A stretch of 64,000 nt of DNA from Vulgatibacter incomptus (GTDB lineage Bacteria > Myxococcota > Myxococcia > Myxococcales > Vulgatibacteraceae): the NCBI RefSeq assembly GCF_001263175.1, contig NZ_CP012332.1, positions 4,236,220 through 4,300,219 on the forward strand, in the 5' to 3' direction. The translations under genes and the position numbers were made by a program. Numbering within the stretch: position 1 is the stretch's first letter; each line of letters opens with the position of its first letter. The notes below the pieces were generated by a model. The model saw only the letters and a list, made by a program, of their open reading frames with translations. It was not told the DNA's origin and did not search any database. Below, piece by piece: positions 17,867 through 28,128 of this stretch.

Positions 17867-18295
17867 GTGATCGATCACGTCCTGGTGGCCATCGACGGCT
17901 CGGAGGGGGCCCGGCGCGCCGCCGACTTCGCCCGCGAGCTGGCGACCCAGGTGGGGGCGAAGCTCACGGTCCTCCTCGTCCTCGAGCCCATCCCGATGGT
18001 GAGCGTCGGCTTCGGAGACCTCTACGGTCTCGCCCGACGGCAGCCCACCGACGAAGAGCTCGACCTCCTCCGCACGGCCCTCGATCGGGCGGCAGACGGC
18101 TTCCCGGGGGAGGTCGAGAAGGTCATCGAATACGGTCCCGCAGCGGAGACCATCTGCCAGGTCGCCGACCAGCGCGAAGTCGGCCTGATCGTCGTCGGCG
18201 CCCGGGGCCTCGGCACCGTGGGCCGCTTCCTGATCGGCTCGGTCAGCGATCGGGTGGTCCATCTCGCCAAGCGGAACGTGGCGGTGGTTCACTGA
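17867..18295 (+). CDS. Universal stress protein (UspA family)
   Basis: 142 residues from a GTG at 17867 preceded by GGGGAGG. It starts with DHVLVAIDGSEGARRAADFA and ends with VVGARGLGTVGRFLIGSVS...VAVVH, the ATP-binding G-x2-G-x9-G-S type motif of UspA proteins, so ATP binding is likely. These cytoplasmic dimers act in stress survival; the exact role is unknown. It is divergent from the rlmL-like gene, and its last 53 bases overlap the end of the convergent outer-membrane protein gene. Confidence 0.88.
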   Translation: MIDHVLVAIDGSEGARRAADFARELATQVGAKLTVLLVLEPIPMVSVGFGDLYGLARRQPTDEELDLLRTALDRAADGFPGEVEKVIEYGPAAETICQVADQREVGLIVVGARGLGTVGRFLIGSVSDRVVHLAKRNVAVVH

Positions 18296-19217
18296 CCGGC
18301 TTCCAGATCGCGACGGTGAGGCCCGCCACGAAGACCTGCCCCACCGCGCGGCTGCGCACGACCAGATCGTGCTCGTAGCGCACGAAGAGCTTGCTGCGCA
18401 GCGGCGCCACGAGCGCGCCGATCTCCGGCCCCAGTCCGAAGGTCCTCTCGCGGAGGCCCCTCAGCGCTGCGGGTAGGTCGGCGCCTCGATCGTCGGTCAC
18501 CTGCCACTCGGCATAGAAGGCGACGCCCGCCTCCAGGAATCGGAAGAGGCTCGTCCCCAGCCCGCCCTGGATCTGGAAGGTGTCGCCGCGGGTGACGTCG
18601 ATTCGCTCCATGCGCTGGTTGAAGTCGTAGCTGCCGAGCGCGGAGAGGTGCCAGGTCCTCGCTCGATTGAAGAAGAACGTCCCGCCCGCGCTCACCTCGT
18701 GGGTCCAGTAGCCGCGGCCCACGCCCCCCGTCCCCCCTTTCGAGAAGCGCCCGGTCGGCGCGTAGAACGCGTAGCCGGTCACGAGGTCGAGGCGGGGCAG
18801 GCGCCAGCCCAGCTTGAGGGGCTGCACGAAGAGATCCCCGAGCCCGAATCGATCGATGCTCGCCTCGGGGCGATCGGAGTTGATGGTCACGTGGGCGACC
18901 GGGATGCCGAACCCCGCGCTGACGTAGGTGGAGAGAGGCGCGATTTTCGCGGCTCCCCCGACGCCGATGCCGTTCGCGAACGCGTCCAGGTCGAGCGCGA
19001 TCGGGAGGCGGTTGCCCTCGCGATCGACGACGTGGCCTGCGCTGAAGAAGAGGACGCGATCGGCGACGTAGACGCCCGGCTCGGCGACCGACCCGGCCTG
19101 TAGGCCGAGGGTCCCGAGCACCTTGTGCCCGAGATCCTGCTGCGCCCCGGCGGATCCTGCCGCGAGGCAGAGCGCGGCGGCGAGGGTCCAGCATGGCAGG
19201 GATCGGCGGGCCTTCAC
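18243..19217 (-). CDS. Outer-membrane channel-like protein, Phenol_MetA_deg/SphA family
   Basis: 324 residues from a GTG at 19217 with GAAGGGA upstream. A signal peptide ends at AAGSAGA. The mature part has the layout of the MetA/SphA transporter family: FSAGHVVDREGNRLP, then GDLFVQPLKLGWRLPRLDLVTGYAFYAPTGRF and GRGYWTHEVSAGGTFFFN, with alternating strand patterns throughout. Such proteins are thought to be outer-membrane channels for hydrophobic compounds; the substrate here is unknown. The C-terminus (after WKPVSEPP) extends into the end of the usp gene. The DUF2254 gene ends 13 bases upstream on the same strand, so the two may be an operon. Confidence 0.75.
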   Translation of the reverse strand: MKARRSLPCWTLAAALCLAAGSAGAQQDLGHKVLGTLGLQAGSVAEPGVYVADRVLFFSAGHVVDREGNRLPIALDLDAFANGIGVGGAAKIAPLSTYVSAGFGIPVAHVTINSDRPEASIDRFGLGDLFVQPLKLGWRLPRLDLVTGYAFYAPTGRFSKGGTGGVGRGYWTHEVSAGGTFFFNRARTWHLSALGSYDFNQRMERIDVTRGDTFQIQGGLGTSLFRFLEAGVAFYAEWQVTDDRGADLPAALRGLRERTFGLGPEIGALVAPLRSKLFVRYEHDLVVRSRAVGQVFVAGLTVAIWKPVSEPPPRSAWRDGPPDR

Positions 19218-19229
19218 TCTGAAGTCCCT

Positions 19230-20570
19230 TCAAAGACAGAGCTTGCTGCGAGGACCGGGCGTCGTTTTTTCCAGGATTTTCCGGCGGGCCTCCATGGTCG
19301 CCGCCCGGACGCGTTCCAGCCCGGAGCCGCCGGTCGTCGCCGCCTCGGACAAGTACAGGATGCGCTCGGTGATCGCCGCCGCGCTCTGCTTGTCGGCGTC
19401 GGATGAGGCCGCCTCTCCGGCCTCCTCGGCCATGCGCAGGAGCCGCACCGCCACGGTGGGCTCCGCGGCGCCGTATCGCGAGATCTCGTCGGTGGCGAGA
19501 AAGAGGTAGTCGCCGAAGCTCGGCTCGCGAATCACGACGCGCGGTCTCCCGTCGTCGTCCCGGAGAACCCGATCGCCGAGCTTCCTCCCCGCGAGGTCCA
19601 CGAGGAGCTCCGACAGGTGATCGATGGCCACGATCGCCGAATACGGATCGTTCACGGCGGCAGAGAGGGCTCGTACGGCGACGTCGACGAGCTGGCGGAG
19701 GCCGAGCGAGACGTCGGTGTCCTGATCCCGCCACCTGTCGAGGAGCACCGCGTCGGCCAGGGCTGCGGCGCGTTCTTCCGAGACGGCGGCGCCGGGACCG
19801 ATCGGCTCGGCCCAGCCCACCACGCTGCCTTCGACGATCCCCTCGCCGATCGCGCGCTCGATCCAGACCCGAAGCCCATGCTTCTTCGCGCTGGAGAGCA
19901 GGATCTCGTCGTCCACCCCCATCACGTAGCCCGAGCCCTGGGCCCGCAAGGGGGTCGCCGTCGCGGAGACGGGGACGGGGGTGCCGGAACGCTCGCCACG
20001 GAGGTGGGCCATGGCGCGAATGGTCTTTCGGGTCCGGCGCGTGACCCAGATGGCCACGGACTCGATGCGGATGACCAGGATCGTCCGGGCGAGCTCGACC
20101 AGCAAGGCGGCGCCGGAGGCGAAGATCAGGACGATCGCCAGCGTGAGAGCGGGTCGCGGAGCCACCCCGAGCTCGTCGGAGAGCCCGATCCGTGCGGAGG
20201 CGACCACGCAGAAGACGCACGTGGTCACGAAGGTCGGCAGGACGGTGCGGCCCGCCGGATCCCGGAGGTAGGACGAGATCAGCCTCGGCGAATACTGCGC
20301 CGCGGCGCTCTGCACGGCGAGCAACGAGAGGGAGAAGACGATGCTCAGCGCGGTGATCTCGACCGCGAGTATCGCGATGAAGATCGTCCTCGCTTGCTCC
20401 AACGTTGTCCCCAGGGCGACTCCGATCAGGATGTGGGGGATGTGGGCCCCCGTCTCCGCGCCCAGCAGGAACCCGAGGACGAGCCCGATCAGGCTTCCCA
20501 GGATCGAGAGCGTCCACGGGGACTCCCGGCTCCGGTTTCGCAGGACGCGAAGGCGCGGACGCAGCCTCAT
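19230..20570 (-). CDS. DUF2254 predicted membrane protein
   Basis: 446 residues from the ATG at 20570, chosen because GGAGG lies about 11 bases upstream; the frame stays open above it. Four or so hydrophobic segments fill the first 200 residues (WTLSILGSLIGLVLGFLLG; ITALSIVFSLSLLAVQSAAA; TFVTTCVFCVVAS; LTLAIVLIFASGAALLVEL). QYSPRLISSYLRD and VRALSAAVNDPYSA are hallmarks of the DUF2254 family. The C-terminal half is cytoplasmic and mainly helical. The function of the family is not known to me. The gene is divergent from imuA across the LexA-box region. Confidence 0.8.
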   Translation of the reverse strand: MRLRPRLRVLRNRSRESPWTLSILGSLIGLVLGFLLGAETGAHIPHILIGVALGTTLEQARTIFIAILAVEITALSIVFSLSLLAVQSAAAQYSPRLISSYLRDPAGRTVLPTFVTTCVFCVVASARIGLSDELGVAPRPALTLAIVLIFASGAALLVELARTILVIRIESVAIWVTRRTRKTIRAMAHLRGERSGTPVPVSATATPLRAQGSGYVMGVDDEILLSSAKKHGLRVWIERAIGEGIVEGSVVGWAEPIGPGAAVSEERAAALADAVLLDRWRDQDTDVSLGLRQLVDVAVRALSAAVNDPYSAIVAIDHLSELLVDLAGRKLGDRVLRDDDGRPRVVIREPSFGDYLFLATDEISRYGAAEPTVAVRLLRMAEEAGEAASSDADKQSAAAITERILYLSEAATTGGSGLERVRAATMEARRKILEKTTPGPRSKLCL

Positions 20571-20714
20571 CTCTCTCGGTTGCCTCCGAGCGTCTTTCTC
20601 GCCTGGCCGGGATCCCTTCGAGCAGGCGGACGCTCGACGGATCATACCCACCGGCATGGGTGCCTGCCGGCGGGCGTGCGCTCGGACATTCGGGGCGGGC
20701 AGGCGCTCGGCCGT

Positions 20715-20729
20715 CTGAACGAGTGTTCC
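20715..20729. promoter_or_regulatory. LexA-type operator, box 1
   Basis: CTGAACGAGTGTTCC contains GAAC-N4-GTTC, the LexA site best known from Gram-positive bacteria. A near-identical copy lies 35 bases downstream and both precede the imuA-imuB-dnaE2 cassette, a typical SOS target. Confidence 0.75.
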
Positions 20730-20741
20730 GCGTGTCGGCTC

Positions 20742-20770
20742 TTGACTGACTGAACGAATGTTCCTATCGA
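20742..20770 (+). promoter_or_regulatory. Sigma-70-type promoter of the imuA operon
   Basis: TTGACT (20742-20747) and TATCGA (20765-20770) are separated by 17 bases. The second LexA box fills the spacer, so bound LexA would block RNA polymerase. The imuA start lies 25 bases after the -10. Confidence 0.65.
20750..20764. promoter_or_regulatory. LexA-type operator, box 2
   Basis: CTGAACGAATGTTCC differs from box 1 at one base and overlaps the spacer of the imuA promoter. Confidence 0.78.
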
Positions 20771-20795
20771 TCGCGGTGGAGGCTCGTCTTCATCC

Positions 20796-21851
20796 GTGGC
20801 TCGATCCGCTCTCGAACTCGACCGTCTCGTGGAGGACCTGCGCCGTACCCGGGCGCTGGTCACGCCGCAGGAGCTCGCCCATCGGCTCCCGTCGGTGACC
20901 CCGACGGGGCTGGAGCCGTTGGATCGGCTCCTGGGCGGCGGGCTGCCCGAGGGGCGGATCGTCGAGCTCGTCGAGGAGCGGGGCGCCTGGGGCTCCTCCC
21001 TGGCCCTCCTCGTCCTGGCGCGGTTCACCGCCGATGGCCGGAGCGCGGCCCTCATCGATCGGGCGGACGCCTTCGATCCGCGCGGCGCGGTGGAGGCGGG
21101 CGTGGCGCTCGATCGCCTCCTCTGGTGCAGGCCGTCGACCGATCAGGAGGCGATCCGCGCCGCGGACGTGCTGCTCTCGTCCGGGGCGTTTCCCCTGGTC
21201 GTCCTCGACCTCGCCCGCGGTGCAGAGGTGGCGCGGGGCGGCGCTGCGGGGCGGGGCGGCTCAGCGGGGCAGGGTTCTGCCCAGGGTTCTGCTGGACAGG
21301 GCGCCGCCGCGGAGCGGGGCGGTGGGGCGGACGCCGGAGCCGGACGCGAAGACGCGGAGCGGGGCGCTGGCAGCAGCGGCTCCGGGAGCGCCGGGGGCGC
21401 CGGCCCGCTTCGCCTCGCGCCGCGGAGCCCCGGTTTGGGCAGCCCCGGTTTGGATCGTGGGCTCCGCTTCGAGCCCTACGCCGGCTACGGGGCTCCGCGA
21501 AAGGACGCCCCTCGCCGCAAGGCGCAACCCGACGTATCGCAGGCCGCGTGGCTCCGCCTCGCGCGGGACGCGGAAGGCGCCCGCGCCAGCCTGATCGTGG
21601 TGGGAGGCACGGGCGCTGGCGGCGTCTCGTCGGCTTGCTTGAGGCCCGTGCGCCGAAAGGCCCGCTTCCTGGGCAACGGCCCCGGCCGCACCTTCGAAGG
21701 CCTCGACCTCACCGTCGCCCTGGAGCGCAACCGCCTGGGCCTGCCGCTCGGCGAGGCCCTCCTCTCCTTCCGCGCGCCCTCGCTCTTTCCCGCCGGACTT
21801 CGCGAGCCCGCGCCCGGTCAGGCGCGCACCTCGCCCTGGAGCGGCTCGTGA
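20796..21851 (+). CDS. imuA: ImuA, RecA-like SOS mutagenesis protein
   Basis: 351 residues from a GTG at 20796. The N-terminal LERLV-type helix and TPTGLEPLDRLLGGGLPEGRIVELVEE match the ImuA/SulA-RecA family; the Walker A position reads EERGAWGSS, so classical ATP binding looks degenerate. In the middle (about 147-222) is a long Gly/Ala/Ser/Gln-rich stretch that splits the fold and is absent from typical ImuA proteins. After it the RecA-like core resumes (QAAWLRLARDAEGARASLIVVGG) and ends with SFRAPSLFPAGLREP. ImuA supports ImuB and DnaE2 in translesion synthesis. First gene of the cassette, under two LexA boxes. Confidence 0.82.
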   Translation: MARSALELDRLVEDLRRTRALVTPQELAHRLPSVTPTGLEPLDRLLGGGLPEGRIVELVEERGAWGSSLALLVLARFTADGRSAALIDRADAFDPRGAVEAGVALDRLLWCRPSTDQEAIRAADVLLSSGAFPLVVLDLARGAEVARGGAAGRGGSAGQGSAQGSAGQGAAAERGGGADAGAGREDAERGAGSSGSGSAGGAGPLRLAPRSPGLGSPGLDRGLRFEPYAGYGAPRKDAPRRKAQPDVSQAAWLRLARDAEGARASLIVVGGTGAGGVSSACLRPVRRKARFLGNGPGRTFEGLDLTVALERNRLGLPLGEALLSFRAPSLFPAGLREPAPGQARTSPWSGS

Positions 21852-21894
21852 GGCTGCGAGATGCCCGGCCTGGAACCTTCGTGAGACATTCGCC

Positions 21895-23438
21895 ATGCGT
21901 GTAGGTTGCCTCTTCGTCCATGACCTTCCGCTGCAGGCGATCCTGCGGGCGGAGCCGACCCTCGCAGGCACCCCGGTGGCGGTGGCGGAAGGCGAGGGCG
22001 CTCGCGCCCGCGTCCGCTGCGTCTCGGTCCCGGCCCACACCCAGGGTGTCCGCCCCGGGCTCTCGGTGGGCGACGCCCTCTCCCTCGCGCCCGAGCTCGT
22101 GGTGCGCTGGACGCCGCCGGAGCTCTTCGAGGCCGCCCGCGCAGCGGTGCTCGACGCCGCGGCGAGCGTCTCACCCAGGGTGGAGGAGGCGCGCCCCGGC
22201 GTGGCCCTGATCGACGCCCGGGGGCTGGAGAAGCTCCACGGCGGCGATCGCGGCGTGGCCTCGGCGCTGGTGGCGGCGGCGTCCCGGCTCGGCCTCGATG
22301 GGCGGGCGTCGGTGGCGTCGGGCAAGACCCTCGCGCAGATCGCCGCCGTCCGCGGCGCCGGCGTCGAGGTGGTGCCCCGCGGCGGCGAGCGGGCCTTCCT
22401 CGCGCCGCTCTCGGCCGTGGCCCTGGGAGCGGACGCGGCCCTGGCGCAGACCCTCGCCCGCTGGGGGATTGCCACGGCGGGCGAGCTCGCCGCGCTGCCG
22501 GCGAACGGCATCGGCGCCAGGCTCGGCGCGTCCGGCGTGAGGCTCCACCGCCTCGCCAGCGGCGTCGACGACGAGCCCCTCCATCCCCTGCAGCCCCCCG
22601 AGCGCTTCGAGGAGGGCGCCGACTTCGACTTCGAGCTCGCCGCCGTCGAGGGGCTCCTCTTCGTGATCCGGCCCGCCCTGGAGCGCCTCGTCGATCGCCT
22701 CGACTGCCACGCGATGGCCTGCGGCAGCGTGCAGCTCCGGCTCCTCCTCGATCCGTCCGGCGAGGCGATCCTCCCGGTGGAGCTGGCGGCGCCCACCCGC
22801 GACGTGCCCTCGCTCCTGGCCCTCTGCCGCTCGATCCTCGAGCGCCGTCCACCCGGCGCCGCGGTGCGGGGCGTGAGGGTGATCGCCGTGCCCGCAGCGG
22901 CCCGGCACGAGCAGCTTCGCCTGTTCGGCAGGCCCACGGTGGCGCCCGAGAAGCTCGCCACCGCCCTCGCCAAGGTCGCGGCGATCGTGGGCGACGATCG
23001 CGTGGGCACGCCCGCCCTCGCCGATTCTCATGTGAACGACTCATTCACGATGAGTCGCTTCGACCCGCCGCCCCCTCCCGACGAGCTGCCTCGATCGACT
23101 GGCGGGAGCCGGGCGGGCGCTGGTCGCGATGTCTCGCTGGCGGCAGAGCCCCCGTCGCGCTACGGCGAGGACGACGGACACGTCGGCTCGCTCCGGCTCT
23201 TCCGCCCGGCCCTCGTCGCCGAGGTGCGGGAGGCGAGGGGCGGCCCGCAGGCCCTTCGCGCCGGGGCGATCGCGGGCTGGGTCGTCACCTGCGCGGGGCC
23301 GTGGCGCCTCGACGTGGGCTGGCACGAGACCCCCACCTGCCGCGACGCCTTCGACGTGGAGCTCTCCGACGGCGCGGTCTACCGGCTCGCGCGCGACTTC
23401 ACCACGGGTGAATGGTCGCTGGTGGGGCGCTACGACTG

Positions 23439-23439
<1 letters not shown>
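21895..23439 (+). CDS. imuB: ImuB, catalytically inactive Y-family polymerase-like protein
   Basis: 514 residues from the ATG at 21895. It has the Y-family fold, but the acidic metal-binding residues are missing: the N-terminus reads VGCLFVHDLPLQAIL, and the SxDE element is replaced by VALIDARGLEKLHGG, as usual in ImuB. ARWGIATAGELAALP marks the thumb/HhH region. QLRLF at residues 340-344 is a beta-clamp binding pentapeptide. ImuB bridges the clamp and DnaE2 so that the latter can copy damaged DNA. Its stop overlaps the dnaE2 start (TGATG), implying coupled translation. Confidence 0.88.
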
Positions 23440-26507
<3,068 letters not shown>

Positions 26508-26571
26508 AAGCAAGATAGTGCGCGCCAAAGATGTCAAATACTTGTCGTAATTCGGCTTCAATGAACGTGAA

Positions 26572-26601
26572 TTGACGCTCCGCCGGCATCGGTGGTAGGA
26601 A
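26572..26601 (+). promoter_or_regulatory. Possible promoter of the interrupted lipoprotein-protease gene
   Basis: TTGACG (26572-26577) and TAGGAA (26596-26601) are 18 bases apart in AT-richer DNA, about 50 bases before the gene start. No other element supports it. Confidence 0.3.
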
Positions 26602-26648
26602 ATTTCAGGCTATCCGCAGCATCCACACGCACCATGATGGAGGGAGTC

Positions 26649-26891
26649 ATGAGTCGTTGCTCTGCGTTGTTGCGTCACTGCGTCACTGCGTCACTTCTGA
26701 TCATTCTGGCATCTTGCCAGGCAAACGAGGAGTCGCCGTCGGCCGCAGATTCGATCGGCCAGGCCACACAGCCTCTCTACGGAGGCGACGTCGACGTCGA
26801 CGACGGGACGCATGGCCCGATTTCGAGGGCCGAAGATCTGTCCACGCCCAAGGGTGTCGCAGGGGCGACCGCGCTTGTCCATCTCCAGGGT
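26649..26891 (+). pseudogene. 5' part of a lipoprotein trypsin-like protease gene, cut by an IS30 element
   Basis: The ATG at 26649 follows GGAGGGAG. It encodes a lipoprotein signal (SLLIILASC, with lipobox Cys23), a short linker and the beginning of a chymotrypsin-fold domain (PLYGGDVDVDD ... GVAGATALVHLQG). The frame then runs into the left end of the IS and stops at about 26925. The rest of the gene resumes at 28129. Joining 26891 to 28129 keeps the frame and gives ALVHLQG-DSNTSCSGTLV, the expected course of a trypsin-like domain. With the IS in place this half alone cannot make a working enzyme. Confidence 0.82.
26671..26694 (+). repeat. Three perfect tandem copies of an 8-base unit in the signal-peptide coding region
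   Basis: TGCGTCAC occurs three times without interruption (26671-26678, 26679-26686, 26687-26694). Because 8 is not a multiple of 3, each copy is read in a different frame, and a gain or loss of one unit would shift the lipoprotein frame. Confidence 0.85.
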
Positions 26892-26916
26892 GGCGGTCTC
26901 AAGTGGTCGACGCAAC
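26892..26916 (+). repeat. Left terminal inverted repeat of the IS30 element
   Basis: The first 11 bases, GGCGGTCTCAA, are identical to the inner-facing complement of the right end, and most of the next 14 match. The transposase stop codon (26899-26901) lies inside this repeat. Confidence 0.85.
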
Positions 26917-28059
26917 GAATGTGCTGAATACCTCACCCGGCGTCCTCCAGTCGAGCGTCTGTCTTGGGCGTCCGTTTAGTTGAGCTGCCACCGTATTGAG
27001 TTCTCGTCGGGTGTACGCACTGAGGTCCTTGCCCTTGGGGAAGTACTGGCGGAGTAGCCCGTTGGTGTTTTCGTTGCTGCCTCGCTGCCAGGGGCTGTGC
27101 GGGTCGCAGAAGTAGACGGAGACGTTCGTCTCAACGGAGAAGCGAGTGTGCTGAGCCATCTCCTTCCCCTGGTCCCACGTGATCGAGCGCCGGAGGCACT
27201 CTGGGAGGCGCCGAACTTCGGCGGCGAGCGCCTTGCGGACATCCTCCGCGGTCCTCCCGTTAGGCAAGGGGAACAGCACCACGAAACGGCTCTTGCGCTC
27301 GACCAGCGTACCGATCGCCGATTTGCTGTCCTTCCCTATGATCAGATCGCCTTCCCAATGCCCAGGAACCGCGCGGTCTTCGGCTTCCGCCGGCCGTTCG
27401 CTGATCATCACCATGTCGCTGATCTTGCCCCTGAGATCGGTGCGCTTGCCCGGGTGCCGCCGGGTTCGTCCCGTCCGAAGGCAGGTGGCGAGTTCCTTCC
27501 GGAGAGCCCCGCGGGCCTGCACGAAAAGGGAGCTGTAGATGGTCTCGTGTGACACGCGAAGCTCGGGGGCCTTGGGGTGGTCGACCTTCAGCCTCGCAGC
27601 AATTTGCTGCGGCGACCACCGCTGGCGCAGGCCTTCCTCTACCGCCTGGCGAAGCCCGGCGTTCTCCACGAGCTTGAAGGGCTTGGGCCGACGGGCTCGC
27701 TGGCGCGCCCCTTTCTCAGCGAGGTGCGCCCGGTACGCCTCACGCCCCCCAGCCGCCCGGACCTCGCGCGATACCGTCGACGGCGCGCGCCCGATCTTCG
27801 TGGCGATCTTTCGGAACGACTCGCCGGCTTGGATGCCGCGTGAGACTTCCTCGCGTTCGACCACGGAGAGCCTTGCCTCCGACCGCGTGGGGGCCCGAGG
27901 GGCCACGCCGCCTGTCTTACGGAGGAGGCGATGGACCGATTTCGCCGAGCACCCAACCGCCGCCGCGGCGACAGCTAGCGAATCGCCATTTCGGAACCGG
28001 CGATGGAGCTCCAGGTGATCGTCGATGGTCAGCCGACTTGCCTTGCTACGAGCCCACAT
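26899..28059 (-). CDS. IS30-family transposase
   Basis: 386 residues from the ATG at 28059, preceded by AGAGG; an ATG at 28098 is an alternative. The N-terminus has helix-turn-helix regions (SLAVAAAAVGCSAKSVHRLL; FRKIATKIGRAPSTVSREV). The DDE catalytic core is complete: HWEGDLIIG (Asp), SITWDQGKEMAQH (Asp) and RGSNENTNGLLRQYFPKG (Glu). VSHETIYSSLF and LDWRTPGEVF are further IS30 hallmarks. It catalyses movement of the element. No frameshift or stop is seen, so it may still be active. Confidence 0.92.
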   Translation of the reverse strand: MWARSKASRLTIDDHLELHRRFRNGDSLAVAAAAVGCSAKSVHRLLRKTGGVAPRAPTRSEARLSVVEREEVSRGIQAGESFRKIATKIGRAPSTVSREVRAAGGREAYRAHLAEKGARQRARRPKPFKLVENAGLRQAVEEGLRQRWSPQQIAARLKVDHPKAPELRVSHETIYSSLFVQARGALRKELATCLRTGRTRRHPGKRTDLRGKISDMVMISERPAEAEDRAVPGHWEGDLIIGKDSKSAIGTLVERKSRFVVLFPLPNGRTAEDVRKALAAEVRRLPECLRRSITWDQGKEMAQHTRFSVETNVSVYFCDPHSPWQRGSNENTNGLLRQYFPKGKDLSAYTRRELNTVAAQLNGRPRQTLDWRTPGEVFSTFVASTT

Positions 28060-28103
28060 TCCTCGGCACCTCTCAGGCGGAGGGTGCCACAGACGCACCC
28101 CGT

Positions 28104-28128
28104 GGTGCGTTCACCGATTGAGACCGCC
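28104..28128 (-). repeat. Right terminal inverted repeat of the IS30 element
   Basis: Read on the minus strand it begins GGCGGTCTCAA like the left end, then matches at most further positions over 25 bases. Confidence 0.85.

Larger units (their letters stand above)
26892..28128 (-). mobile_element. IS30-family insertion sequence
   Basis: A 1,237-base element bounded by imperfect 25-base inverted repeats and holding one IS30-type transposase gene. The left repeat begins directly after codon GGT of the interrupted gene; the right repeat ends directly before GAT. The flanks GGT and GAT match at two of three bases, so a 3-base target duplication that has since changed is possible but not clear. 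Removing 1,237 bases (or 1,240 with a 3-base duplication) restores the reading frame of the host gene. Confidence 0.88.

Noticed and set aside
28003-28128. A possible alternative start of the protease fragment inside the IS
   Set aside because: The 42 residues encoded there are antisense to the transposase gene and give no signal peptide, so the fragment is treated as the 3' part of a split gene.
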